Shown piece by piece: positions 36,406 to 48,766 of a DNA stretch of 64,000 nucleotides. Each line of letters begins with the position of its first letter. Position 1 is the first letter of the stretch. Source of the stretch: Phalacrocorax aristotelis (taxonomy: Eukaryota; Chordata; Aves; Suliformes; Phalacrocoracidae); the NCBI RefSeq assembly GCF_949628215.1, contig NC_134280.1, positions 11,047,795-11,111,794 on the forward strand, read 5' to 3'. A model generated the notes under the pieces. The model did not search any database. It worked only from the letters and a program-made list of their open reading frames with translations, and was not told where the DNA came from. Position numbers and translations under genes: made by a program.

Positions 36406-39400
36406 ATGTCTGAGGTATGGGGTGTGCCAGGGCGGCTGTAGGGAGCTGGGGGGACTGTAAGGGGCTGTGGGGAGCTGGAGTGTGGTGGGTACCCTTCTCT
36501 TCCCCCCGTCGGGCAGCGGCAGCCCGTAGGTGCTCACTCCACCCCGCCCCGGGGCCTCCCCTCCCCTCCAGGCCGCGTTCCAGAAGGCCGCCGAGGAGGT
36601 GAAGCAGCTCAAGTCCCAACCCACGGACCAGGAGATGCTCGACGTCTACAGCCACTACAAACAGGCCACGGTGGGCGACGTGAACACGGGTGGGTAATGC
36701 CTTGAGCCCCCGGCGGGCGGGGGCGATGCCGGTGAGGCCTGAGGCTGAGCTGGAGGAGCTTCGGGAGGCAAAACCTCTCCCCTGTTGCGTGCCTTGCTTC
36801 GCGCAATCCTGTGGTTTGGCAAAAATGACTCAGTACCGACTTGGCATGGATTTGTAGGCAGACAGGCGTAAGCTAACCTGATAAGGGTTTGTGCAACTTT
36901 TAGTTTTTAAACGAATCCGGCTGAAGTTATCTAAATCGTTTAGCAACAGTCTGAGAATCCTTTGTGTTAGCTTTGTGCAAGCGTTAGGTCTAGGATTTTT
37001 GGAGACCTGTCGGTAAGTAGACGCCTAGGTTAAGGGGTGCTGCTTTAATACAAACACTTCTCAGTTAAACAGGCTTAAACAGCACTGCAAGCTGTACACG
37101 TGTGGAACCGCAATACTTGGTGGGGGGCAGTTGAATTGGCTACTAAAAATAGTATCAGAAAGCCAAACGTAAGAAAATGATGCAGATGTGTGTAACAGGA
37201 GAAACTTCTGTAGGATCTGCAATTAAGTATCACATATTGGAAGGACTGTAGTAGAAATATCCCTGCAGGTATGCTATCCAAAACCTTTCCTGCTACTTCT
37301 GTTGCTACACTTCTATCGCTGGCTGCTCCAACTTCAAATAACATTTAGAATGAAGCTCGGCTCTATTGACCTTATGTAACATTTGAGTAACTAGAATTAG
37401 AAAGGAAAAAGGTCATTTGTTTGGAGCACTGGCCTCCTGACCCAGTTGCTTGTGAAATTTAGTGGGTGCTGACTGTATTCAAAGCTGGCACCAAAGGGTG
37501 CAGGAAATGGTAAGTATGGGTGCCTGCAGCCTCTTTTTTTTTTTTTTTCCCGCAAGATGGGCAGCATTGAGGGAGAAAAGAACTGACTTTGGTTTAAGAT
37601 ATGATCCTTTTGGTGTGGCTGGACCTTAGCATTATTAATGTTTGACATGGTGAAATGGTGCTATAGAGCTGTAAATGTACCAACATTCTGTAAGTCACTG
37701 AATTCCTGTGAGGTAGTAGCTAACAGGAGTTGGCTAGGAAAGGAATCTGTGTAAGAGTGAACTAGTAGGGATTTTGTTGGAGAGAAGTGGAGCTGCCAAA
37801 TAGCTCTGCAGGTCACACTGCCATGGGAGTAGCACAAGGGTATTTTTGTGGCTAATGTACAGGCTACTGTCCAGTTCCATCTGTTAATGCTAAGAATTGT
37901 CTTTAAGGAGATGAAGTAAAAACACAGAGGGGACTTTATGTGAAGAATAACCATATACACATACATATCTCATTCATATCTTCTGTATTTGGCTACAACG
38001 TGGCCTGTAATGAAGCGAGTTAGAACTCAGTGCTTATACCCCTAGATGACAGAAAAAAATGAAGAGTTAACGTTAGAAACATGCCATTAACTTGATGATA
38101 ATGAGTTCTAAGCTGTATGCTACTAGCTTTTTATTTGATCATCTCTGTGTGTAATGGACCTTAGGGCATTTCTGCTTTACTTTAGAGTCAATGATGTTCT
38201 TAATCGGATAACTGTCATACAACTGCAGTGTCTTCAGAAAGTGCGATAAAACCCGGCCACACAATTTGGTGCTCTTCTGCTCAAATGCTGCTGACTTAAG
38301 GGAACTCAACAGAGAATATCTCTGTTGCCACCGAGAGCATGCCAATGTTCTCCCTTCAGCATCAGAGATGATCTCCTGACTAGAGGTTAGTCAGTAAGAG
38401 CTGCAGAGGTGAACTGCTGTATTTTATTGTAGTTAAGAGCTAAACAGCCTTCAGGAAAGGAGTAGGTATTACCTACACCCAGGCCACACAAACTAATTCT
38501 GCTGCTTATCCTGTCTCTCAGACCGCCCTGGTATGCTGGACTTCAAGGGCAAAGCAAAGTGGGATGCCTGGAATGCATTGAAAGGTAAGTGTCTGCTTAA
38601 AAATAAAAATGAGTAAACAAAAGCACAGACAAGATAGTCACAAAAGCGTATGTGGTTCAGCAAGAAATATAATACTGTTGCCTTATAAGACAAGAGTTCT
38701 AGAAGTCTAGAATGCTGTGATAATAAACCCTTACTTTTGATTACCTCTGCAAGGCAGAAGCAACAGTGAAAAATGTAGCCTTGCGTGAAACGGAATTAAG
38801 GTGCAAAATGCCCAGCTGGCTCAAGATCTTACACAAAAGAGAACTGTAGCAGCAGCGGAAACCTACATCTGTTTTCCAGGTCCCAGCCTAGTACCCCAGA
38901 GACAGAGTTGTCCCTCCAGTTACTGTGTTTCTTCTAAATCTTTCCTAACTGGAAGGTGCAGCTGGGTCCTCTGCTCTAAATGAGGAGCCAAACAAGTGGT
39001 CTAATCTATGAAAATGGGATTTTTCTGGTGTTTTAAGGAGCCAGCTTGACATCTAAATGCAGTCTAAGTTGATTGAATAGCTTTCCTGTAATAATTGTGA
39101 ATGGTGTTAATAAACTAATACACTGTTTTGTTGCTGTTCATACAAATGTAACTTTGCTTCGAAACACTGTTTTCTCATGACTGCTGACACACTTGTTTAA
39201 AACTTCAATGCTATGTTCACAGGCAAGCGACCACCTTCTTTCTTCTCTGGTAGCATGCTGCTATGTGCTATAGGAAGGGATTGTGGCTTACGTGTGAAAG
39301 GTATCTTAATCTGTGAAAGGTATCTGACTGCTTCCTGTGTTCTGTCCTTCAGGAATGTCCAAAGAAGATGCAATGAAAGCTTACATAGCAAAAGTGGAAG

Positions 39401-39426
39401 AACTAAAGGGCAAATATGGCATCTGA
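36406..39426 (+). CDS. DBI: Acyl-CoA-binding protein / diazepam-binding inhibitor (four coding exons, complete)
   Basis: Cytosolic carrier of medium- and long-chain acyl-CoA esters, also the precursor of GABA-A-modulating peptides. Coding exons are 36406-36414, 36572-36689, 38522-38584 and 39353-39426, with phases 0, 1 and 1. The product is 87 aa, the family length. Acyl-CoA-contacting residues are in place: Y29, K33, K55 and Y74. The octadecaneuropeptide region is residues 34-53, starting [13 protein letters not shown]. The first exon codes only for M-S-E, as in the mammalian gene. The ATG sits inside the CpG island, with a short 157-bp first intron. It is head-to-head with C2orf76. No odd features. 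Confidence 0.97.
36690..38521 (+). other. DBI: DBI intron 2
   Basis: A 1.8-kb phase-1 intron from GTGGGT to TCTCAG. Contains a T-run near 37532; nothing else recognised. Confidence 0.9.
38585..39352 (+). other. DBI: DBI intron 3
   Basis: A 0.8-kb phase-1 intron from GTAAGT to TTCAG. No feature seen. Confidence 0.9.
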
Positions 39427-39625
39427 GGACTGGATATAGCAGCCACTTGCACACCTGAAACATGCCTTACTTCTAATACTGTGGAAAACTGGTTTCTGCA
39501 AATAATTTTAAATACCTGGTATATTACAGTTGGTTCTCCTCATGCCTGTAGTTCAGGGGAAGTTGTGTACCCGCCTAATGTACTGACATGTTATAAATTC
39601 CTTCTGGGAACAAAATCTGGAACTC

Positions 39626-39631
39626 ATTAAA
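39626..39631 (+). terminator. DBI: DBI polyadenylation signal
   Basis: ATTAAA about 200 nt after the stop, followed by a TG-rich stretch (TAGCTGTTGTGATGG) typical of a downstream element. Confidence 0.75.
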
Positions 39632-39659
39632 GTGCATTTGGTACTTTAGCTGTTGTGAT

Positions 39660-42600
39660 GGTCATCCCTTGGCGATTATTCTGAGCTCATCCCTTACTTG
39701 CCACGCTGCAGCTGTCACACTTCCTTGCAAGGCGCAAGGCAACCTCTGCAGTCCTTGTGCCACTAGAGGGGGCTCAGCAATCTGTTTCCTGCAATGTGGA
39801 CTTGCGTCCAAACCAATCGGTGATGTCTGATACTGCTTTGCCTCCTTTTCACGTAGAGGAGTGGCAACCCACAAAAGCTGGAGCACCGCAAAGATTATCT
39901 TGAGGAGACTAGGTCTAATGCTGTGTATACCAAGAGCAAGGTGCTTGATATTTGTTGCCTGGGGCTTTCAGAGATTTAGTCAACAATTGCCAAATCATCT
40001 TTCGTAAAACACTTCTTGGAGATGTTATTCCTTAGCAACAATGTCAGGGTTCTGGAGAGAAGGCAAATATTTGGCAACTGAACGCAAAGCCTTCCCTGTG
40101 AAAGAAAAGGTTCTGGAGACAGCGGAGTTGTTGATGCCCTTCATGTTATACCTCTGTAAATACAGAGTGCTGGTGTTGCCGCGTACTGAGGCTACAATAA
40201 GGGGTGAATCATGTATAGATGGTCTTAATGCTTAAAGGCTCTTCAAACAGGACAACTTACAGAGAGAGATCAGCAAAAGTTTTACATGAAACACGCAGTT
40301 GTGACCATCTCTAGTAGGCCTTTAGCTATTTCTGTCTGTTGAGCGTAGTCTGTTAGAGTTGCTGAAGCCAGAAAGGGAGACTTTGCTTTTAAAATGTGGC
40401 ACTGGACTATTCCAGCAGAGATCATGTGAGAATAGAGTCACAACCTTATACAGGAGTAAGGCATTTTAATTCCTGCATCTGAACAGCTGAGGGCCTCAAA
40501 TCAAACTGCCTTCAGACAAGCAATTGATTTACAGAAATACATAGGGATGAAGTCTGTCTAGGTAATTACATAGTTCTGTACTAAGTTACACGAGCTTTGC
40601 TGTGTGTAGTATCTAACTTGTGTTTTCTTATGCCACTGGTAAGAGATGGAGGTAACTTTACTTCGCATGCTTTCCAAAACCATAAATTCCCCCTTTGCTA
40701 CTTTCAGTGGGAAATGCTCTTGGAGCTACTTGTTCACCCTTTAAAATGTGTTAGGATAAAAAAGAGTTTGCTCCCTGTAATAAAGAAAAAGGTTGCTTAT
40801 TCTCATTCTTCCCTGTTCTAGATAAGTAATATAAGCATGTGGGGTTTTTTACCTGCTCTTGTATCCTCTGTTAGTTACTTGAGATTGTGCTGATTGCATT
40901 CACCTTGCAAAAGGGGGGTAAGAGCAGGTGTTCAGCATAAGAAATGATTTTAGCTCTTATCCAGACCTAAATTCCACAACTTGCTTCACCTTCACAGCTG
41001 TATATCCCTGGAGGATTCTGCCAATGGCAGTGGAATGTAACTCATCCTGGCAAATGCTTCCACTTCTGCTCTTGTTTGCTGGAAGCGGATGTGCTGTGAG
41101 CGTGCGGTGCTTTGCTAACATGCTTCAGGTTTTTTCAGAATTTTTCATTGCCAAAGCAGTGGAATTGGATTCTGTCTAAAGAGTGGGCTGAAGAGAGCAG
41201 CAAGTTCTATATCCTACTCCTTATTCAGCTTTATTTTCCCCGTGAGACTTAACTAATGGTTACAGTGCTGCTCTCCTTTCTCGTACCTGTCTGGCATTAG
41301 GAAAACGTTGCTATGTATGCAGCGCTTATCCCAGAGAGGGGCTGGTCTTGGCCAGACTTTTATACATCACCTTGTACTTAAAATTAATGCTGTTTGCCAC
41401 ACTATATGAGTGACAGAGAACTCTGCCTTGAATGTCTTTATTTGGATACTTCATTTTTACTGTAGTAACACTTTCTTCCTGCTTGCAGCTTCATCTTCCT
41501 TAGGAAAGTAACATCAGTGGTCTTACCACGCGGAGTAAGCTGAAAAATTCAAGTTGTGGAAGCAAGAGCTCTGCAGTAAGAGACTGTACAAAAGGCACTA
41601 AGGCGGAAACAAAGGTACTGATGTCTGTGCAGAGTGTTAGTGACAAAGCAGCAACACAAAGTCATTAACTGTGGGTACTTCCACTGCAGGGAGAGTGTTG
41701 AAAAAGACTGAACTGAGTGGAGGGCATTGTTCTGTAGCAGCAGGGTGAACATCTGTAAATGCGTGGGATGTTGGGCTGTTGGGAAACATTGCTGACTTAC
41801 TGACCACAGGGTGTTTGCTGGTCTGGAGTGAGAGACTCCTGGGCTGCATAAATAACATATTGGCAGTAGGGCTGATAGAGCAAGAGTGGCTTAAGGACAT
41901 CTAAACACAGATTTGTAGGTAGGGGTAATTGCTTTTATTAAACTAATGCAGTGGTATAAATGGACAACTGTTAAGATATGTAGTCCTGAGATTTGAAACA
42001 GAAGCAGCAAGCCTCGAACCAAAATAGACCTTCAGAACCATTGCTTTGCCTGTAGTAAGGTAGTCTGGATGGAGGAACAGATGCTTTTGATGGCTGTGCT
42101 GCAAAACGGGATTGTTCTGACACCCATTCAGGGAGTTGCTGCTATTTCCTCTGCGTTAGATCAAAGAAAGGACAGCAACATCCTGATCCTTGCAGCACTT
42201 GCAAAGGGGAAAAGACATGAGCTGAAACAAGCCCAACAAGCAGGAGGTCAGAAGCCAGCTGGCACACACGCACTCAGGTCTGGCTTGCTGAGTTTGCAGA
42301 GCATGCAGGACGGAATCTGGACTTTGGATATGGCAATAACAAATGTTAACTTGTGTCTGTGATAAGACAGTGTTCCTTTTATCGTGCTGCTTCTTGCACA
42401 GAGAAACTAGTTGATTGGTACCCAGTGCAATTAGAGATAAGCTGTAAAGGAGATGTTGTTTTCCTTGGGTTTATTTTTTTTCTTGTGGGTTTTGCTTGCT
42501 CTTAACAAACACATGTGAAGGTGCAACACCCCTAGCACAGATTTAACAAATCACTATTGGTGTGCTGCTTATGGCCCATAACAGATTTTTCAACACTGCA

Positions 42601-45569
42601 AAGTTCTATGACTAAAAAGCACTCCGAGGCTTTTGAGGCTCTGAGTCTGCAGTGTGCAGCAATCTTTCAGTCAAAATTCTTCAGTCCTCATCTGGAGTGA
42701 CCTTGTTTCACAGTGGAAGTATTTTAACCTTTGAACTTATTTGACCCTGATGATACTGCTAAAAATAAATTACAATTGTATTTGCTGCTGTTTAAAATAT
42801 TTGCTCTGCCCCCTGAGTGGTGGGAGTGAACAATATTGGGCAATACCACTTTGGGGTGGTTGGGTATCTGAGCTGTCTTGTGGGATTGATTATAAACTGG
42901 GGGAGACAAAACAGCAAATGCTTTTTGGCTTGGATAGGTTTCTAAATACCACAGCTGTCACCCAAAAGGCGTTATGCAGTCTTCCAAGTTGTCAAAGCTA
43001 CTTAGATGTAAGGCAAGTTGATATTACATAGACATAACCCATTTGAGTGAGAGTCACAGTAATAAACTCAGAAGTGTGAAAGCTGATAGAACAAAAGATA
43101 GAATCTGACTTTTTTCCCCCCACCCCTTACCCACAAGTATGTGAAGTATCTTCAGACGCAGATAACTGATCTAGAAATTAGTCAATCTTCAGATGCTCAT
43201 TTAAAGTGCAAATAACATTGATTCACTCTAGGCAAGAGTCTGTCTTCATGGTTTATAAGATGAGCTTATATTTCCTCTAGAACCAGCATATCTGCGAAAG
43301 TTAAACCCAGCTTGGTTGTGTTAAAATAGAGAATTCACACAGAGTTTGGCCGCAGTGGTCTTTTAACTTTCATTGCCCTTCCCATCTGTGGCTTCTAGAT
43401 TTTTTGTTAATCCCAGTACATTAGTACATTTATTTTTCAAGGTCTGACCCTCTTAATGCTTGTTAGAGCTGATTGATCTCTTACAACCATCCCACCATCC
43501 AGTGTAGTTCTAGAGCAATCCTTCGTTATCTCAAGAATACCTGAGGAAGTACACAGAGTTGTTTTCAAAATCATTCAGGTTGTCTTGCCTCTAAAGTTTG
43601 AAAACCTTCCTACACTTTAGACTGCCTAGAATAATGGAGAAGCCATTCAAAATACAGTATTGTTAATGAGCAGGGGCCTGAGGAAGAACAGCTGGTCAAA
43701 ATTCCTGGAGCTTGTTGAGCTTATGAAAGAGGTGATACAAAAAAACCTGCCTCAAAGTGGTATCAGTGGCTCAACAAATCCCTTTCAATCCTTATGTTAG
43801 CAAGGATTACTTGATCTCTAAGCACTGCCGCTGCAAGGAAAAGCTCCTTACTGTTATGTAAAAGAGCCCAAAGCCCATGCTGGGTTATGGAATGATGTCT
43901 CTGCCCAGTCTGTCCTAAACCAGGAGCTTGTTCTGTTTGCAAGCCTGGATTGCCTTGGACAGGTGATTCCACACCTGGGAAGAATGAAGATGACATTATT
44001 TGGCCAAGGCAGCCAGGGAGACAGCTTGGTTGTCTCCACCAAAGTGTGCAAGGACTTGCACCATGCTCCCCAAAAGGCAGACAGCAGTATGCCATCTCCT
44101 CCTAACACACCCTGCACATTTGAATGAGTTCTGCATCTGGAAGGTGAGCTCACCAGTTTAACGTACTTGGTATTTTTAAATCCGACTATCTAGCTGCATG
44201 ATCTGAGCTTTTACTGAGAGAAGAAACAAATACATGACGGCTGAGAAACTGAATAGCATGATTTCCCCCAGCTTACGCAGTATTGAAATATGGACCCAGA
44301 TTTTCCTAGCAGTGCTAAAAGGGCCAATGTCTTATTTTCTATATTGAATGTGTATTTTAAAGCATCAATTTGTTGCAATGGACAGAGGCAAATTGTTTGA
44401 GGCATGTCCTAAGCCAGTGTAACTGTTGCCAGAAGTCCCTGAAAAGGGCCAAATCCAAGCAGAATGAGGGAGCACCCATGTTGGGTCTCTGCAATATGAT
44501 GCTGAGGTAAGTCCAGAAACTGATCAGAAGTGAAAAGCCAATTCTTTCCAGGATACAAAATGTATTCCTTAAAGCCCATCTTCCTGCTTAAAGTCTCTTC
44601 TTGCTCTTAGAGTTAGCTGGGGTGGGGGTAAAGTCACTGTAATGAACTGGCGTATTATCAGCGTGTTTCTAACCCAGTTGTGAGTGCCTTAACAGGCACT
44701 GTTTGATTCAGATGGACAGCAGGATCCCAGACCTCGGCAGCGGGTACGGTTGCAATGTCCAGCAGCCCAGGTCTCTCATGCAGGTCCAGCAGCAAGTGGG
44801 GGAGCCTGGCGCTGCAGGGACACATGGCAGCCCCTGGCTGGGTGTGCAGCCTGCCTTCCGAGCGTCCAGGCAGGAGGCAAAGTGAAACCATCTGGCCCAG
44901 GAGCTGCCTCCTCTTTATGTGCTTAACTACATCTCTTTTGCATGCTGGGAGGAGGCTGTCCACTTGGCTGCAGTAACCTGCAGTGGTGGGAGGGAAATAG
45001 TGAGCTAAAGTCGTTGTGACAACGGGTTGGTCCGAGCTGTAGGGCCTTGCTACAATCCAAAACCCCCCTATTTCAGTCGTGCTGCCTGGGGCACTGTTCA
45101 CTGAGGATGACTCTGCCTGTGTTCCCAGAAGCTGCTGGTCTCGAGCAGCTTGCCAGCAACTTGCTGACATTTTGCCCCATTCCAGAAGCTCTGTTTCAGC
45201 CTAGCTAGGCTGAACCCAGCTTGAGGTGAACGCAGCTTCAACTTGGATTTTCAAGGTACTGCTAGAAAAAAAAGCTCTGCAAAAGAACAGTGACATGAGA
45301 CAGCTAGCCTCATCCTTCTTCCTCATAAAATTTTCTACGTGCTCCCTTTTTTGGGAGTACACGAGTAAAACCATTTTGCCCCTCATACAGGCCTTGGGCA
45401 TGTCCCAAAGTCTCAATCCACAAGATACTGAAGGTCTATTTGCCTCCAAGATCAGGTCAGCTTCTGTCTGGAAAGACACCTTGAAATAGGGATCTGATAA
45501 AAAAGAATATTTAAATGCCTAGCCAGATCAGTTGCTATGCCAAGAGTTAAAGATATGACTGGAAAGAAT
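39660..45569. other. Interval between DBI and the unknown minus-strand gene; no recognised gene
   Basis: About 5.9 kb between two convergent 3' ends. Open frames at 42069-42362 (+) and 44658-45170 (-) are the longest, but neither resembles a known family and neither has splice or promoter support. Much of the plus strand appears T/G-rich, as if transcribed by read-through from DBI. Confidence 0.5.
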
Positions 45570-45575
45570 TTTATT
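45570..45575 (-). terminator. Polyadenylation signal of the unknown minus-strand gene
   Basis: AATAAA on the minus strand, 125 nt after the predicted stop codon at 45700-45702. It supports a real 3' end on this strand. Confidence 0.7.
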
Positions 45576-45699
45576 CAGCAGACAAATGCATTTACAGAAG
45601 TAACCAACTTTGAGATCAGCCGGACCCGTACGCGTGGTGACTCTGTCACTTGCGTTCTCCTTTACCCTGAAGTGAGATACTTCACCGGGTAACCGATCC

Positions 45700-47837
45700 C
45701 TAAGCCCCAGTGACTCGGGCTTCAGTCCTGAATCTTCTCCAGGCTTCTGCGGGAGAAAAGCTGGAACACATTCTCCAGTGTCAAGCTTCTCATAGTTTTA
45801 AATGAACAAGATGAAACTATTTCCATGTTTTAGAGCAGTCTCTGGTAATTTCCATTATTTATGAACACATTTCCCTGAAAACTTTCTCTCCGGGGATAGG
45901 ATGTGAAATACCCACTTAAACAATAGAGAAAAGGGACTTTCTAAACAAAATAATGAAACTGGCAGTATACCAAGAACTCTAAATTAACACAGCTGAACCA
46001 AAAATACATCTGAAGTGCTTCAAAGGTCATTTATGATGTTGCTATGATGTAGGTAACATATGGGGGGGAATCTTATTTTTCTTTTTAGAGCACTGAGCTC
46101 TTTTTATTGTAAAACACTGCTTTCACAATTTTCAAAAATAATCTTAAGTCATTTTTCCACAATTTGTCTTTTCCTTCAATCAATTCTGTTCTTTTATCTT
46201 GAAAAGATGGAAAATTTATTTGGTTTGTTTTGTTACAAAACAGTGAAGATAAACTCATTTTTCCCTTTGCAAAAGGCACATGGTTCTAGCAGGCTTCATA
46301 AATCCAGATGACTTTACCTGAAGGTATCTCCAGCCAAGCAACAGCAGAAACGAAGAGGTCATAAGCTGCAAGTAACTGTTCTATTAACACAGCCACTGCA
46401 GTCGTCCTCCCCTCCGTGACTTCAGTGAAGAGTAAATCTGAAAGTACCAATAGATTCTGATATTAATTACAGGTCAAGGTTAATTCTGGCTTGTATGTTA
46501 TATTTGGGGAAACTAAATTAAGTACAAAATATTAAAGCAATTTTGTGTTTGCAGCAAAAGCGCCATCCCCAAACCATCCTTTTCCTCAGTGAACCAGCCT
46601 GGCGGATAACGACGTATCTATGAAAGGATCCAAGTATGACAGGGAGCAATTTAGTTTCAAAAGCAACCACTAAGTTGTTCATTCTACAAAGCTGCTTATG
46701 TACGATTTACTCATGTGAGCCTTACCACGGGCTTTTACAGAAAAATATTATCTTGTTCAGCAGGATACACCTCACTATTTTTTTATTAATTGCTGAAGTG
46801 CTTAGGATGACTCACTTGTTTTAAAGGCAGATCTACGCTTAATAATTTTGCTAGTTGGGGGCCGAATTGCCTAACGTTTTTGCCCAGGACTGAGCCTATG
46901 TTACAGAAAGTGTAAGTTGTGAGGTTTTTGCCAGATAGGAGTTGGTGTATTTTGTCTGGCCTGAGCCTGCATTTGCTTAGTGCAGTTACGTGCAAGCAGC
47001 ATTTGTTCAGTTCATGCAGTGACTGAGACAACAAGACCTGCCTGTGCTTTTTGAGCCAAAAGTACGTAAATATTGTTAAATTTGGAACTTAGAAGTGGAA
47101 GGGTGTAACAGCAAATGCATGTGATCGATCCAAACACAGGGATACAGAAATGCTGTTCAACCTGAGCCCAGGATGTTCATAAACTATCATCTGAAGAACC
47201 TAAAATGAAAGGGGTGTGGCAAGCATCAGGTCTGCCAGCTTGGATAACATGTCCAGAAAACAAAAAATGTGGCAGACCACAAACCCACAAAAGAAGTTTT
47301 AACAACAAACCTTGCAAAAATTTTTATGTTGCAAAAGCGGAAAATCCCAATTCAGTGTTTCATAGAAATATAATCTAATGATGTACACAGCTTTGAAGAG
47401 AATCAAACAAAAGATTTTGCAGGAAGAGAGAAAGAAAAAGGACAGGGTTTATCATTAAAATGCAAAGTACGAAAACCAAAGTAAACACGTTCAGAGCACT
47501 GGCTCTTACTAGAAGTAGTGTTACAGAAAATACACCAGCCAAGTCAGAGCAGTTATGTATGTATTTTTAAAGGAAACATAGAAAGCCCTCGGGAAATTGC
47601 GTAGAGATTAAACTAATGAGACAATCTGTGTTGACAACTGATTTGTTCAGAAACAGAAGCTGGAGGAGGGATAAAGTTAGGATAACTTCTACCACCCCAC
47701 GTTGGAGAAGGAGATCCTTCCAATTCCTTTCAGCTAGAAAGGGAATGGGCAAATTCTGACCCTGGCTACCCATGAGGGGGGCCCAGAACGACCCGTGAGT
47801 CCACCCGCTGGAGCCCGTGCAGTCGCTGCAGACCTCT
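45700..47837 (-). CDS. Unrecognised spliced protein-coding gene between DBI and TMEM37 (3' exons)
   Basis: Exon model in transcript order: 47770-47837, 47693-47733, 47136-47199, 46816-46895, 46575-46617, 46318-46437 and 45700-45746 (stop TAG at 45702-45700). Every junction is GT-AG and every phase fits (1, 0, 1, 0, 1, 1), keeping one open frame of about 153 codons. Readable parts are WKDLLLQRGV, VLQMIVYEHPGLR, LGKNVRQFGPQLAKLLS, RRYPPGWFTEEKDD and TTAVAVLIEQLLAAYDLF, ending RTEARVTGA. The leucine-rich amphipathic segments with short breaks look like HEAT/armadillo helices, which is only an impression. In most codon frames the individual exons contain stops, so the matched frame is informative. 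Donors at 47136 and 46575 are weak (GTTTGG). The next exon upstream is uncertain; a candidate is described separately. I recall no gene here in mammals. Identity unknown. Confidence 0.6.
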
Positions 47838-48439
47838 CTGCCAGAACCGAAATCAGAATTTGGCAGTAAAACAGAGTTTCTGATGACACAGCAAAACCCA
47901 GCTTCCTCGGGCTTTTTTTTTTAAGCTGTTTCTGACAAAAAAAAAAAAATAAAGCAATCAGTAATTCATTAGAGGATGGCAAAACATGAGTGAGAAAAAA
48001 AGCAAGGGCATAAAACTTTATGAGCACAGACCTTTTGCTGACGGCAAAGGTAGAGATATGTAAGGTTGAGTACGCTGGTAGCAGATAAGAGCACGCACAG
48101 AGCTCAAGGTGAGAGGCTGCAGCACGGCGGGCAAGGAGGAGAGCCGGTGTCCCGGTGGCTTCGGAAACACACCCCCGGGAGCAGATGCCGCTGCAGGGGA
48201 AGGGCAAGAGGGGGCTGGAGGTGTGCCCTGCGGCGGGGTATCGCTGTGCACGCCGCTGCGGCCCCAGGAACTGAACCGGGGAGCGGTGCAGAGGGGCTCC
48301 TTTGCAACGTGCTTCTCAAGTGCAATATCCGCCCCGCAAAGTGCTGTGGACCCTGGGGGTGGGCAAGGAGGCCTCGGGTTTGGTCCCCATCCCACGAAAG
48401 CCTGGCAGCGAGGTGATAAGCCCTGCCTCGAAAACAAAC

Positions 48440-48558
48440 CTCCAGCTCGGTGGCAGCCGGTGACAGAGGCGGGAGGGGCTGAGGCTGCAGCGCGGCGGGC
48501 GGAACCGCAGCGGCCCGGGACACCTTCTCCCGGGGCGGTCGTGCCCTAGAGCGGGCAT
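48440..48558 (-). CDS. Possible first coding exon of the unknown gene (tentative)
   Basis: On the minus strand an ATG at 48556-48558 opens a frame of 39 codons plus two bases to a GTTTGT donor. The phase fits the first exon of the unknown gene at 47837. The frame reads MPALGHDRPGRR onward and is Arg/Pro-rich, which GC-rich island sequence produces easily by chance. If right, the whole protein would be about 193 aa and the gene would start 208 bp from the TMEM37 ATG, head-to-head. Confidence 0.25.
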
Positions 48559-48626
48559 GGACAAGCCTGTGCCCCGGGCGAGGGCAGCAGCGCGGCGCGG
48601 CTCAGCTCCGCCCGTCGGGGCTGCGC

Positions 48627-48639
48627 TGCTGACTCAGCC
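48627..48639 (+). promoter_or_regulatory. MARE / antioxidant-type site upstream of TMEM37
   Basis: TGCTGACTCAGCC matches 12 of 13 bases of the T-MARE consensus TGCTGACTCAGCA, with an intact TGACTCA core that can also bind AP-1. It lies 128 bp upstream of the TMEM37 ATG. Large MAF, small MAF-NRF2 or AP-1 binding is inferred from the motif. Confidence 0.6.
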
Positions 48640-48715
48640 GCGGGGGGGCCCGGAGGGCGCCCCGGCCCCGCGGGCGGGGCGGGCGGGCGGGCTGCCCCTG
48701 CCGCCCTCCGGGGAC

Positions 48716-48722
48716 ATAAAAA
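48716..48722 (+). promoter_or_regulatory. TMEM37: TATA-like box of TMEM37
   Basis: ATAAAAA in an otherwise GC-rich block, 45 bp before the ATG, which would put the transcription start a few bases to 20 bp before the start codon and give a very short 5' leader. Confidence 0.55.
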
Positions 48723-48766
48723 CCCGCGGCCGGATCCCGCCCGCGCCTCTCGGCGCTGCCGGCAGC

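Noticed and set aside
42069-42362. 97-codon plus-strand frame (MEEQMLLMAVLQ...)
   Set aside because: No family resemblance, no promoter, no splice context; length is within chance.
45746-45800. Minus-strand frame ending LTLENVFQLFSRRSLEKIQD as the end of the unknown gene
   Set aside because: It begins before the strong 3' splice site (pyrimidine tract then CGCAG at 45747) and does not fit the phase of the preceding exon. Splicing at 45746 does fit.
47162-47199. Shorter form of the third listed exon of the unknown gene using the CAG/GTTGAA donor at 47162
   Set aside because: It leaves two bases and puts the next exon out of frame; the donor at 47136 restores the frame.
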